The notes under the pieces are model-generated. The model made no database searches, was not told the DNA's origin, and saw only the letters and a program-made list of their open reading frames with translations. A program made the translations under genes and the position numbers. A stretch of DNA of 64,000 nucleotides from Flavobacterium frigidimaris (GTDB lineage Bacteria > Bacteroidota > Bacteroidia > Flavobacteriales > Flavobacteriaceae): the NCBI GenBank assembly GCA_900129595.1, contig FQWG01000001.1:434001-498000 (forward strand), given 5' to 3'. The first letter of the stretch is position 1. Every line of letters starts with the position of its first letter. Shown here in pieces: positions 8,864 through 18,745 of the stretch.

Positions 8864-8933
8864 CACACGAAAAAAAATTAATACATATTGCTGTAAGGAC
8901 TCCAAAATTCCTTATTTTTTTTAAAATACATCT

Positions 8934-10496
8934 TTGAAATTTACATTAAAAAATACCTTTTCCGGCAGGAACTTCTTCATTTTAGGAATCATTTTTATTA
9001 TCCTTACATTACTTTATATTTACATATTAAGTGGTCTGATAACTCAAATCTCCGAGAAATCCAATACGGCAACTGAAATTCGTAATGTTCTGATAAAACA
9101 GGAAATTACTGCACAGGAATTATCAAGATTTTTAGAAATACAAAATGAACTTAAGCGTATTGTTGCTATTAGCAACTCTAAAAATTTATCTGATAACCTA
9201 AGAGTACTCAGTACAATTCATTCTAATGACAGTATTATTAGAAACAACTGGTTTAAGATCAACAATCAGAAAATAGATTTTACCTATACTAAAAAGAGTA
9301 AAAATCTCGAGGCTTCGATAGAAGATTTAGTTTTAAAGAAAGGAAACCTCAATGGGTTTAATAGTATTATTGAAGATCATGAAAATTTTTTCTGGCGTAT
9401 TTACTATAAATATGTTGCGCCTAATGGTACTGTAATTCGCTACGGATATGATATTGACTTAAAAGCAATGCAATCTTACTTTTCAACTATTGACCAAAAA
9501 GCGATTAATTACGCTTTTGTATTTGACAGCAAAGGAACGATAATCTATCACCCGGAAATAAAACTACTGCAAAAAAATATTTTTGAAGTTACAAATATAT
9601 CAGCTGCTGACACCACATTTAAAAATAAAGAGAGTTATACAAAAAAAGTAGCCCTTTCAGAATATCTGGGTCTGGACATTGTACGATACACGCAACGCTT
9701 GAACATGAAAGGTACAAATTGGTATTTATGCGTGAATTTTCCCAAAAATGTTTCAAATGAAGATGTAGATGCGGTAAAAAAATACGCTTCATTAATTTAT
9801 ATTATTACAACGGCAATTCTGATTATCTCTTTTTATTTGTTTACCATTTTTACCCGTCGCAATTTTCATGAAAAAGAGATCTTATCAAAAGAAAAAAATA
9901 AGCTTCTTTTAGAAAATGAAAAAATCAACAAGGAAAAAGCAATAATACAATTACATCAGTTAAAAGAGCAGATCAATCCGCACTTCCTTTTCAATTCATT
10001 GAATTCTCTTTATATGCTAATTGACAGCAATACAGGAGTTGCACGAAAGTTTACCTTAAATCTTTCTAAAATTTACCGATATCTGATCAATCCTCCGGTA
10101 AACAATATTGTTACGGTACAGGAAGAATTGCTTTTTATAGAAAAATACATCTTTTTGCAGCAAACCCGTTTTACTGAAGAGTTTGTCTTTACCGTAAATA
10201 TTAAAGATGAAAACTTCCTGGCAAAAAAGGTCCCTTATTTAGCTTTTCAGATTGCAGTAGAAAATGCCATAAAACATAATATTGCTTCTGATGAAATGCC
10301 TTTAAGAATCACAATTGACATTAACGAAAACGTTGTAATTATTACCAATAATTTAAACGAAAAGCAAAACTTCGAGAAAGAATCTAAGTTTGGTCACAAA
10401 TACTTACAAAGTATTTATAAATACTACGCTAAGGACGGATTTAAGGCCTTCAAAAAAGATGGCGATTTTACTTGCATTTTACCTTTAATCGGATAA
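8934..10496 (+). CDS. LytS-type sensor histidine kinase
   Basis: Membrane sensor kinase of 520 residues. The start is TTG: an in-frame TAA lies 12 bases upstream and no ATG occurs until after residue 170, while a membrane segment at 13-35 fits the TTG start well. Between it and a second membrane segment (about 285-305) lies an extracytoplasmic sensor with a Cache-like look (WRIYYKYVAPNGTVIRYGYDIDL, AFVFDSKGTIIYHPE). A short coiled coil leads to the His_kinase (PF06580) phosphoacceptor EQINPHFLFNSLNSL near residue 350 and a compact ATPase (N-box FQIAVENAIKHN). Its probable partner is the LytTR regulator at 17964, on the other side of the metzincin-SusCD genes. Confidence 0.9.
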   Translation: MKFTLKNTFSGRNFFILGIIFIILTLLYIYILSGLITQISEKSNTATEIRNVLIKQEITAQELSRFLEIQNELKRIVAISNSKNLSDNLRVLSTIHSNDSIIRNNWFKINNQKIDFTYTKKSKNLEASIEDLVLKKGNLNGFNSIIEDHENFFWRIYYKYVAPNGTVIRYGYDIDLKAMQSYFSTIDQKAINYAFVFDSKGTIIYHPEIKLLQKNIFEVTNISAADTTFKNKESYTKKVALSEYLGLDIVRYTQRLNMKGTNWYLCVNFPKNVSNEDVDAVKKYASLIYIITTAILIISFYLFTIFTRRNFHEKEILSKEKNKLLLENEKINKEKAIIQLHQLKEQINPHFLFNSLNSLYMLIDSNTGVARKFTLNLSKIYRYLINPPVNNIVTVQEELLFIEKYIFLQQTRFTEEFVFTVNIKDENFLAKKVPYLAFQIAVENAIKHNIASDEMPLRITIDINENVVIITNNLNEKQNFEKESKFGHKYLQSIYKYYAKDGFKAFKKDGDFTCILPLIG

Positions 10497-10505
10497 AAAA
10501 AAACA

Positions 10506-10536
10506 TTCACTCCCAAAAAAAAGCCACTCACTCCAT
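10506..10536 (+). promoter_or_regulatory. Direct repeat, candidate LytTR binding site
   Basis: TCACTCC occurs at 10507-10513 and again at 10529-10535, a 22-base period in the same orientation, about 70 bases before the metzincin ATG. LytTR proteins bind paired direct repeats about one helical double-turn (21-22 bases) apart. The flanking bases are similar too (TTCACTCCC and CTCACTCCA). Inference from spacing and context. Confidence 0.4.
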
Positions 10537-10601
10537 TTTGCTTTTTTTAACGTAACCCATGCAATATTTTTAGCCAAAAATTAACCTAAACTTAACTTTC
10601 G

Positions 10602-13202
10602 ATGAGAGAAAAGGCATTGTTGAGAAATCTAAAAAGTATCGCTTTAATAGTAATGATATTAAGTACTAGTACTGTAGTTTCTCAAAAAAAGAATAAAAAG
10701 AATAAAGAAGACAAAACGGAACAAGTTAAAGATTCATTAAAAAATCCTAAAGCGAAAAAATACGCTGATCTGATCAAGCAGGGAACTTTCAAAAAAGGAT
10801 TATTTAATACCATTCAGGTAAAAACGGATCTTTATCTGGAAATCAACGATTCGCTTTTTCAAAGAGAATTTTTAGTAGTTAATAAAATTTCAAATGTTCC
10901 TTTGCCTGTTAATGATGCAGGATTAAATAAAGGGATGAATTATGAAAATAAGATCATCACTTTTCATAAAGATCTTGTTGCCAAAAAAGTTTGGGTAAAA
11001 TCATCGATACCTAAAATTTCGTCTCCTGCTGGAGATGCTATTACAAGATCTGTTAATGATAATTTCTCAGAATCGATTATAGAAGTTTTTGATATCGAGA
11101 CAAAAAATAGTGATTCGACATCAGTTGTTATCAAAGCCAATAAGGTTTTTGACGGAAAACAAAAAAGCTTCAACGATGTTTTAAGCAATATCAGCTTTGG
11201 AGGATCTGTAAAATCTGAACTTTCGTATATAGAAAATGTGAAGACTTTCCCTAAAAATATTGTCGTTAAGTCGCAGTTGACTACTTCTGTAAGCGAAGGT
11301 GGACCGGCGCTATCTGTTACGATTGGAGTAACATCTAATATTATTTTATTGGATAAAGTGCCTATGAAGCCGCGTTTTGCAGACAAACGTATTGGATATT
11401 TTTCTGAAGAGCACTGGTATTTTAGTGATAGCCAGCATGCTGTTCTGGAGAAAGAACTCATCACCCGCTGGAGACTGGAACCTAAAAAAGAAGATATTGA
11501 AAAATACAAAAAAGGAGAATTAGTAGAACCTAAAAAGCCTATTGTTTATTATATCGATCCATCGACACCAAAACAATGGCGTTCTTATATCATCGAAGGA
11601 GTTCGTGATTGGCAGGTCGCTTTTGAAAGAGCAGGATTTAAAAATGCTGTTATTGCAAAAGAACCTACAGCAGAAGATACTGATTTTGATATCGATGATG
11701 TGCGCTACTCCGTAATTACTTATGTCGCATCGCAAAAATCGAACGCTATGGGACCTGCAGTTGTAGATCCAAGAAGTGGCGAAATCATCGAGTCTGATAT
11801 TATCTGGTGGCACAATGTAATGACTTCTTTACACAGCTGGATGCGTATTCAGACTGGGGCAATCGACCCAAAAGCAAGAGGAAACAAATTTAGTGACGAG
11901 CACATGGGAGAAGCGATTCGCTTTGTATCGTCTCATGAAGTAGGACACACTTTTGGTCTAAAACACAATATGGGAGCATCATTTGCTTATCCGGTAGAAT
12001 CACTTCGATCTCCAGCTTTTACAGCAAAAATGGGCGGAACAGCTCCATCAATCATGGATTATGCCCGTTACAATTATATTGCGCAGCCGGAAGATCATGT
12101 AGAAGCCATCACGCCAAAAATTGGTGAATACGATAAATATGCTATCGAATGGGGTTACAGATGGTATGCTGACACAACTGAAGAGCATAATGCTTTGAAC
12201 GAACTGATTGCAAAACACAAAGATGATCCTGTTTATTTCTACGGAGAACAACAAGACGGAAATGGTACAATAGATCCTCGTTCGCAATCTGAAGATTTGG
12301 GTAATGATGCAATGAAAGCGAGTGAATACGGGCTTAAAAACTTAAAAAGAGTAGTAAGCAAAATCCTGGATTGGACGTATGATAAAGATGAATCTTACTA
12401 TGAAACGGGTAAACTTTATATTGGTGCAATTGGTCAATGGAATTTGTACAACTATCATGTTTTAGCCAATGTTGGTGGTATTTATTTAAACACAACCGTT
12501 CACGGTGACAACAAACCCAGTTATGTGGCTGTTCCTGCAGCGATACAGAAAAGAGCAGTTTCTTACTTATTAAGCAATAGTATCAAACTTCCGGAGTGGC
12601 TGTTCTTTAATCCAATTTTGGATAAGACAAATCCTTTGAAGGATTCACCGCTTGGACCTTACGAGTACACGCCATATACGCTTGCAAGGGAATTACAATA
12701 CGGGATTTTATACAGTCTGCTGAGCGATGATCGTTTGTTGAGAATTACTGAAAACGAATTATTTCAGCGTAATGAAGCCAAAGAGAATGTGTTTACCGTA
12801 ACACAATTGTTCAAAACAATTCACCAAAGCATTTTCGCTCCTACTATCCAAAACAAATCGCTTACGATTATGGAACGTATGACTCAGAAAAATTATGTGG
12901 ATGTATTGATTGTTTCAACAAATAAACTTTTTGAAAAAACAGATGCTAAAAAAATTATTCAGTTAGAACAGACTTTAAGCATGCCGCATTTATGTGATTA
13001 TCTGGATGATGCTAAAATGGCGCGTAACATCAATCAGTCTTCCCTAAAAAGAGTTTCTGAAGTTACCTCTGATAAAAAAGGAGAATTGAACCAGATTCTG
13101 CAATTATTAAAAACAAAAAGAAATATTGGAAATCAGGAAACTAAAAACCATTATTTCGATTTGATCCAACGTATAGAGAAAGCTTTAAACAACACACTAT
13201 AA
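10602..13202 (+). CDS. Secreted zinc metalloprotease (metzincin, DUF5117/DUF4953 type)
   Basis: Large exported peptidase of 866 residues with an N-terminal hydrophobic segment (LKSIALIVMILSTSTVVS). The N-terminal half matches the DUF5117/DUF5118 region of Bacteroidota zinc-dependent metalloproteases (AVLEKELITRWRLEPKKED, then PIVYYIDPSTPKQWR). The catalytic motif HEVGHTFGLKHN near residues 445-456 is the extended metzincin HExxHxxGxxH. It is followed by the Met-turn SIMDY near 482. Preceding residues RSGEIIESDIIWWHN are typical of the family. Its gene starts an apparent operon with SusC (27 bases on) and SusD, so I infer it cuts proteins whose fragments are imported by that pair. Confidence 0.93.
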   Translation: MREKALLRNLKSIALIVMILSTSTVVSQKKNKKNKEDKTEQVKDSLKNPKAKKYADLIKQGTFKKGLFNTIQVKTDLYLEINDSLFQREFLVVNKISNVPLPVNDAGLNKGMNYENKIITFHKDLVAKKVWVKSSIPKISSPAGDAITRSVNDNFSESIIEVFDIETKNSDSTSVVIKANKVFDGKQKSFNDVLSNISFGGSVKSELSYIENVKTFPKNIVVKSQLTTSVSEGGPALSVTIGVTSNIILLDKVPMKPRFADKRIGYFSEEHWYFSDSQHAVLEKELITRWRLEPKKEDIEKYKKGELVEPKKPIVYYIDPSTPKQWRSYIIEGVRDWQVAFERAGFKNAVIAKEPTAEDTDFDIDDVRYSVITYVASQKSNAMGPAVVDPRSGEIIESDIIWWHNVMTSLHSWMRIQTGAIDPKARGNKFSDEHMGEAIRFVSSHEVGHTFGLKHNMGASFAYPVESLRSPAFTAKMGGTAPSIMDYARYNYIAQPEDHVEAITPKIGEYDKYAIEWGYRWYADTTEEHNALNELIAKHKDDPVYFYGEQQDGNGTIDPRSQSEDLGNDAMKASEYGLKNLKRVVSKILDWTYDKDESYYETGKLYIGAIGQWNLYNYHVLANVGGIYLNTTVHGDNKPSYVAVPAAIQKRAVSYLLSNSIKLPEWLFFNPILDKTNPLKDSPLGPYEYTPYTLARELQYGILYSLLSDDRLLRITENELFQRNEAKENVFTVTQLFKTIHQSIFAPTIQNKSLTIMERMTQKNYVDVLIVSTNKLFEKTDAKKIIQLEQTLSMPHLCDYLDDAKMARNINQSSLKRVSEVTSDKKGELNQILQLLKTKRNIGNQETKNHYFDLIQRIEKALNNTL

Positions 13203-13228
13203 AAATTAATACAATCCAAAAACGACCA

Positions 13229-16200
13229 ATGAAGAATTTATTTTACATGCTGAGTTTCCTACTTACCCTATCCGGGTTTGCGCAGGAAAGGACTATTAAA
13301 GGAAGGGTACTTGATGCCAACGACGGACTGCCAATACCGGGAGTTACCGTTTCTGTCGAGAACAGTTCTGTATCGAACAACACACAGGAAAAAGGAGTTA
13401 TCATGAGCGCGAGCCTTGGTACTGTAACTGATTTTGATGGTGCATTCGAATTTAAAATCAACAGTAACATCAAAAGTTTAAGAGTAACCTATATGGGATA
13501 CATACCTTATACAATTGATATTACAGATAAAAACCAATACACTATTTCTTTAAAATCTGATGTCAGCGAATTAAAAGAAATTGTAGTAACAGGTTACCAA
13601 AAGATTGAAAAAAGAAAACTGACATCAGCTGTTGCAACAGTTGATATGGCAGATATCAAACAAGCGGGTGTTGCGAGTTTAGATCAAATGTTAATTGGTC
13701 AGGTTGCGGGTGTTGCCGTAACACAACAAACAGGAGCTCCGGGAACTATTTCGAAAATCAGAATTCGTGGTACTGCATCTCTTAATGGTGCACAGGATCC
13801 TTTATGGGTTTTAGATGGTTTGCCTCTTGAAGGAAATGATGTTCCTCAAAACTACGACAAAGACAATATCGATGTTTTAAGCAATTTTTCTATCGCTGGT
13901 TTAAACCCTGAAGACATTAAAGATATTACCATACTAAAAGATGCTGCTGCAACTGCTATTTATGGTGCAAGAGCTGCAAACGGAGTTATTGTGGTAACGA
14001 CTAAAAAAGGAAAAAAAGGAAGCATGAGAGTAGACTTTAACGTCAATACTTTCGTGACTGAAAAACCTAATTTTTCTAAATTAAACCTTTTAAACTCTTC
14101 TCAAAAAGTAGATCTTGAACTTTCTTTGGCTTCAAGAGAAGATTTGACTTACAGAGACACAAACGGAGAAATTTCCCGTATTCTTAATCAGGCTAATGAA
14201 TTAGGAGCCTATAGATCGGGAGGTTTTTCGTCTCTAAGTCCTGCAACCCAAAACTCAATTAACGCTTTAAGAAACAACAATACCAATTGGGGTGATTTAT
14301 TGTACAGAAGTACTTTTAATAAGCAATACGGTTTGAGTTTATCAGGTGGTGGAGAAAAATCGGATTATTATTTCTCTTTAGGAGCTTATAATGAAGAAGG
14401 AGCTACTATTGGGACTGGCTTTGACAGATACAACCTTACCTTAAAAAACAACTTTGCCGTAACAGATAAATTACATGTTGGTGTTGGAATTTTTGGTACG
14501 CAAAGCAAGAAAACAACTTATGTATCAGATACAGATACTTTTACCAATCCTGCTAATTATTCAAGAAACGTAAACCCATATTTAACTCCTTTTAATGCTG
14601 ATGGAAGTTATAAATATGACAGAGATATGAGCGGATATGGAAATGGAAGTGTATATATTCCTTTTAATTTCTTAGAAGAAAGAGAAAACACGAATTACGA
14701 ATTAACAACAAGATCTGTAAAAGCTTTACTTGATGTTGATTATACTATTACAAAAGGCTTAAAAGCAAGTACACAAATTGGTTTACAGTTTGATAATAAT
14801 GCTTCTGAAAAATACGCTGGTAAGGATACTTACTTTACAAGAAAAGAAAGAGAAAAAACACGTATATTTTCAAACGGCGCTGATACTTATTTCCTTCCTG
14901 TTGGCGGAATTATTCAAAATTCAAACACAGACTTTTTTCAGTATAACATTAAAACTATGCTAAACTATAGCACTACTCTTGGAGGAAAACATGAGATAGA
15001 AGTTATGGCCGGTAATGAGTTAAGAAACAACAAAAGCACTGCTATTAGCACAAAAGGTTTTGGTTTCGACCCTAAAACATTAACTACAACTCAAATTATT
15101 TTCCCGAATGCAGATACTGCTGCAAATGCAAACTGGAAAACCTATATTAAAAATGAAAACGAAAATGCATTTGCTTCCTTTTTTGCAACAGCATCGTATA
15201 CCTATGACAGAAAATATACTTTCTTTGGAAGTGTTCGTTACGACGGATCGGATTTATTTGGTGTAGATCCTAAATACAAATACTTACCATTATGGGCTGT
15301 TTCCGGTTCATGGGCAGTATCTGAAGAAAATTTCTTAAAAGGTAATGAAGTAGTTTCTAATTTAAGATTACGTGCTTCTTACGGTTTACAAGGAAATATA
15401 GATAAAAACACTTCTCCTTATGTAGTGGGAGAAAACAAAACTGTAGTTATTTTACCGGGACAGTCAGAACCTATTATCAATGTAATCTCTCCTCCTAATG
15501 ATAAATTAAGATGGGAAAAAACTACTAATACTAACTTTGGAATGGATCTTGGTTTATTCAATAATCGTATTAGCATTGTAACCGATGTTTACGGAAGAAA
15601 AAGTACTGATTTAATTGGTTTACAATCGCTTCCTGTCGAAAACGGATTTGAATTTACAAACGCTAACTGGGCGCAGGTAACGAATAAAGGATACGAGATT
15701 TCTTTGTCTACACAAAACATCAATCGTCCAAACTTTAAGTGGAATACTACTATAAATTTTGCTCATAATAAAAGTAATGTAGATCGTATTCAGACAAGAT
15801 CTAATAGCTATTTGCCGTCCAGAGAAGGACTTCCGGTTAATGCGGTATTTGCATTAAAAACTAACGGAATTGACGAAAACGGTTATCCTTTATTTGTAAA
15901 CAAAAAAGGAGAAACGGTAAACGCACAAACATTTTTTGCACTTTTTGACCCTTATGCAGATTTCTTCCCCGGAGTTTTATCGCAATCAAAACTTACAGAT
16001 GAAGACACAAGAAATTTGTTTACTTATGCCGGAGATTTAGATCCTAAATTTACCGGTGGTTTTATCAACACTTTTAAAGTTCGTAATTTTGATCTTACTA
16101 TTGCCACTACTTTTAATATCAAACAAACAGTTGTTGAAAAACCAAATTTTAATGGTACAGCTTTAGATCGTGGTCAAAACTATACTACAGATGTTCTAAA

Positions 16201-16573
16201 TGCCTGGTCACCTACTAATACAGGTTCGCACATACCCGGAATTACGAGTGAAACTTCAGGAACAGGAGATTCATGGATGGCTTACCAATGGTTTTCTCCA
16301 GGAGCAGCACCACTTAATATGTACAATTATTTAGATACTTGGGTCCATGAAATGAGCTATATGCGTTTGAGCAGTGTACGTTTTGGATATTCTTTACCTA
16401 AGACAGCGACAAAAACTTTGTTTATGGACAGTGTAAGATTTAGTATCGAAGGTAGAAACTTATTCGTGATCAGCTCTGATTATAAAGGTTACTTTGACCC
16501 TGAAACTTACGGAAATATCTATGCACAACCAATCCCAAGATCAATTTCTTTAGGATGTAACCTAACTTTTTAA
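13229..16573 (+). CDS. SusC/RagA-family TonB-linked outer membrane protein
   Basis: Outer-membrane importer of 1114 residues. Signal peptide ending in GFAQ, then a carboxypeptidase-regulatory-like domain (IKGRVLDANDGLPIPGVTV), the SusC linker ISLKSDVSELKEIVVTGYQ (TonB box region), the plug (IRIRGTASLNGAQDPLWVLDG, DAAATAIYGARAANGVIVVTTK) and a large barrel ending with SISLGCNLTF. It works with the SusD lipoprotein encoded 12 bases downstream as a lidded transporter for oligosaccharides or peptides. The linked metzincin rather than glycosidases favours peptides, as in RagAB. This is inference. An insert (about residues 20-70) within the N-terminal domain, which includes a Ser/Asn-rich loop, is longer than usual. 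Confidence 0.95.
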   Translation: MKNLFYMLSFLLTLSGFAQERTIKGRVLDANDGLPIPGVTVSVENSSVSNNTQEKGVIMSASLGTVTDFDGAFEFKINSNIKSLRVTYMGYIPYTIDITDKNQYTISLKSDVSELKEIVVTGYQKIEKRKLTSAVATVDMADIKQAGVASLDQMLIGQVAGVAVTQQTGAPGTISKIRIRGTASLNGAQDPLWVLDGLPLEGNDVPQNYDKDNIDVLSNFSIAGLNPEDIKDITILKDAAATAIYGARAANGVIVVTTKKGKKGSMRVDFNVNTFVTEKPNFSKLNLLNSSQKVDLELSLASREDLTYRDTNGEISRILNQANELGAYRSGGFSSLSPATQNSINALRNNNTNWGDLLYRSTFNKQYGLSLSGGGEKSDYYFSLGAYNEEGATIGTGFDRYNLTLKNNFAVTDKLHVGVGIFGTQSKKTTYVSDTDTFTNPANYSRNVNPYLTPFNADGSYKYDRDMSGYGNGSVYIPFNFLEERENTNYELTTRSVKALLDVDYTITKGLKASTQIGLQFDNNASEKYAGKDTYFTRKEREKTRIFSNGADTYFLPVGGIIQNSNTDFFQYNIKTMLNYSTTLGGKHEIEVMAGNELRNNKSTAISTKGFGFDPKTLTTTQIIFPNADTAANANWKTYIKNENENAFASFFATASYTYDRKYTFFGSVRYDGSDLFGVDPKYKYLPLWAVSGSWAVSEENFLKGNEVVSNLRLRASYGLQGNIDKNTSPYVVGENKTVVILPGQSEPIINVISPPNDKLRWEKTTNTNFGMDLGLFNNRISIVTDVYGRKSTDLIGLQSLPVENGFEFTNANWAQVTNKGYEISLSTQNINRPNFKWNTTINFAHNKSNVDRIQTRSNSYLPSREGLPVNAVFALKTNGIDENGYPLFVNKKGETVNAQTFFALFDPYADFFPGVLSQSKLTDEDTRNLFTYAGDLDPKFTGGFINTFKVRNFDLTIATTFNIKQTVVEKPNFNGTALDRGQNYTTDVLNAWSPTNTGSHIPGITSETSGTGDSWMAYQWFSPGAAPLNMYNYLDTWVHEMSYMRLSSVRFGYSLPKTATKTLFMDSVRFSIEGRNLFVISSDYKGYFDPETYGNIYAQPIPRSISLGCNLTF

Positions 16574-16584
16574 TCTGATTTAAA

Positions 16585-17904
16585 ATGAAAAATATATTAA
16601 AATACGTATTCTTTGCCAGTGTAGCTGTTGCAACTGTAGGCTGTGACCATTATCTTGATGTTGAGCCGGTGGGTAAAGTAATTCCGGAAACCTTAACAGA
16701 CTACAGAGCTGTAATGACAAAAGGATATTCGATAACTGCAATTCACAAAGCATTATCTGCCATTAGAGCAGACGAATTGATCCTGGATGAATTTAATGAC
16801 AATGCTACTTTCTACAGAGATCATTATATCTGGAAAGACGCCAATCCTGATAAAACGACAAACAGCTTTCCTTATGCTGCTTTGTACAACAGAATTTTCT
16901 ATACGAATGTCATCATCAATGAAGCAAGTCAAAAATTAGCACCTTCTGCAGAGAAAGATCAGTTAATTGGAGAAGCTTATGCACTAAGAGCCTTAACTTA
17001 CTTTGATTTATTGAACATATTCAGTAAACCTTACAATGCTGCAACAGCTGCAACAGACAGAGGTGTTCCGTTGGCTTTACAAATAGATTTAGAGCAGGCT
17101 TACGTTCCTCAAAGTGTCGCTGTTATTTACGATCAGATTTTATCTGATAACGAAGAGGCTAGAAAATTATTGAATTTAGACACTCAGACAACGGGCATTA
17201 ATTACCGTTTTTCTAAGGCTGCCTTATATGCTATGGAATCTCGTATTTTCCTTTACAGAAAAGAATGGGCTAAAGCTATCGAAGCTGCAGATAAAGCAAT
17301 GATATACAAAAATGCTTTAATAAACTTAAATACCACAGCTGCTTTACCTAACCTTTATAACGGTCCGGAATCTATATTGGCACTTGAGGATCCTTTTATC
17401 AATCTTTTAAAAGGTACATCATATGCTGCGCCAACCTTAACAGGTGCTTATGATAAAACAAACGACTTACGTTTTGCTTTGTATTATCAGGCAAGTGGAA
17501 GCAGATTCAGATTTAGAAAAGGTGGTGATATCGCCCAAAAATGTACTTTCAGAACAGCTGAATTGTATTTGACAAAAGCAGAAGCATCAGCACAATTAAA
17601 CGATCTGGAAACGGCAAGAACAACTGTAACCACTTTTATTAAAAACAGATATACTGCTACAGCTTTTAACACGTTAAGCACATCGATTGCTGCCATGACA
17701 CAATCTCAGCTTCTTGATTTTATAGCTCAGGAAAGACAACGTGAGTTTGCTGTAGAAGGTCACCGTTGGTTTGATTTGCGAAGAACAACTCAACAACAAA
17801 TCATTCATACTTTCAACGATCAAAATTATACATTAATAGAAAATGATCCGCGTTATACGCTTCCATTTCCTTTAGATGCCCGTTTAAACAATCCTGAATT
17901 GTAA
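16585..17904 (+). CDS. SusD/RagB-family nutrient-binding lipoprotein
   Basis: Surface lipoprotein lid of the SusC channel. Signal MKNILKYVFFASVAVATVGC gives a lipid-modified Cys at 20, followed by DHYLDVEPVGKVIP, the usual SusD start. SusD TPR-like helices are clear (AEKDQLIGEAYALRALTYFDLLNIFSKPYN, FSKAALYAMESRIFLYRKEWAKAIEAADKAM). The C-terminal SusD domain ends with FIAQERQREFAVEGHRWFDLRR, a hallmark segment, and LPFPLDARLNNPEL. At 439 residues it is shorter than many SusD proteins. Ends the operon at a strong terminator. Confidence 0.95.
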   Translation: MKNILKYVFFASVAVATVGCDHYLDVEPVGKVIPETLTDYRAVMTKGYSITAIHKALSAIRADELILDEFNDNATFYRDHYIWKDANPDKTTNSFPYAALYNRIFYTNVIINEASQKLAPSAEKDQLIGEAYALRALTYFDLLNIFSKPYNAATAATDRGVPLALQIDLEQAYVPQSVAVIYDQILSDNEEARKLLNLDTQTTGINYRFSKAALYAMESRIFLYRKEWAKAIEAADKAMIYKNALINLNTTAALPNLYNGPESILALEDPFINLLKGTSYAAPTLTGAYDKTNDLRFALYYQASGSRFRFRKGGDIAQKCTFRTAELYLTKAEASAQLNDLETARTTVTTFIKNRYTATAFNTLSTSIAAMTQSQLLDFIAQERQREFAVEGHRWFDLRRTTQQQIIHTFNDQNYTLIENDPRYTLPFPLDARLNNPEL

Positions 17905-17911
17905 TAAAATT

Positions 17912-17941
17912 AGCTCCGTTTTTAACGGAGCTTTTTTTTTA
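17912..17941 (+). terminator. Rho-independent terminator after SusD
   Basis: Perfect 9-base stem AGCTCCGTT/AACGGAGCT with a 3-base loop and nine T, seven bases after the SusD stop. Confidence 0.92.
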
Positions 17942-17963
17942 ACTTTACAGAAAATTAAACGAT

Positions 17964-18722
17964 ATGAAAATAGTTATTATTGAAGACGAACATCTTGCTT
18001 CAAGCTATCTGAAATCAATTCTGGAACAACAAAGTATTATCTCGATAAACGAAATTACAATAGTAAAATCCGTAAAAGATGCCGTTGCTTTTTTTAAAAT
18101 AAACACCGTTGATCTTGCCTTTATGGACATTCATTTGGGAGATGGCAAAAGTCTGGATATTTTTGAACAAGCGCCTGTTTCATGCCCCGTTATTTTTATT
18201 ACCGCTTATGACTCTTATGCCGTAAAAGTCTTCAAGCACTTTACGATAGATTATCTTCTAAAACCTTATGAAGAAGACGAATTACACGAAGCTTTAGTGA
18301 AATACAAAAACATAAAAGAAACTTTTAATACCAATCTAATTGTTGAATCACTTGTTGAAATTGAAAATCAAAGCAATATTCAACAGCACTTTTTAGTCAA
18401 TCACAGAGATAAGCTTCTTTCGATAAACGATAGCTCTATTACCTATTTTTATGCCACAGGAAAACATATGTTTATCTATACCGATTCCGGCAGCAGTTAT
18501 TTATACAATAGCAATCTAAAAGATCTGATCAGTAAACTTAATCCCCTACTTTTCTTTAAAATAAATCGCAAATACATCATTAACCGCAATAACATTCAGG
18601 AAATCATTAAACATTCAAGTCAGAAAATTGAGATTTTATTGAATGTCGCTATTCCGGATACGGAACCGATTATTTTAAGTAAAAAAGAAATTAATAATTT
18701 TAAGAATTGGCTGGATTCTTAA
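17964..18722 (+). CDS. LytTR-family response regulator
   Basis: Two-domain cytoplasmic regulator of 252 residues. The receiver domain has the acidic pair (IIEDEH), phosphoacceptor Asp near residue 54 (LAFMDIHLGDG), Thr/Ser and Lys switch residues (FITAYDSY, LLKPYEED). The C-terminal LytTR DNA-binding domain runs from about 140 (FLVNHRDKLLSINDSSITYFYATGK) to the end (FFKINRKYIINRNNIQEI). It follows the SusD terminator by 22 bases, so it is partly insulated from the operon. No other kinase is adjacent, so the LytS-type kinase at 8934 is the likely partner. The predicted targets include the protease-SusCD promoter. Confidence 0.92.
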   Translation: MKIVIIEDEHLASSYLKSILEQQSIISINEITIVKSVKDAVAFFKINTVDLAFMDIHLGDGKSLDIFEQAPVSCPVIFITAYDSYAVKVFKHFTIDYLLKPYEEDELHEALVKYKNIKETFNTNLIVESLVEIENQSNIQQHFLVNHRDKLLSINDSSITYFYATGKHMFIYTDSGSSYLYNSNLKDLISKLNPLLFFKINRKYIINRNNIQEIIKHSSQKIEILLNVAIPDTEPIILSKKEINNFKNWLDS

Positions 18723-18745
18723 TAACCTTTACGCTTAGTTTTTTT

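Noticed and set aside
10964..11509. 181-codon reading frame on the minus strand inside the metzincin gene
   Set aside because: It lies antisense to a confident gene with catalytic motifs, and its protein lacks family features.
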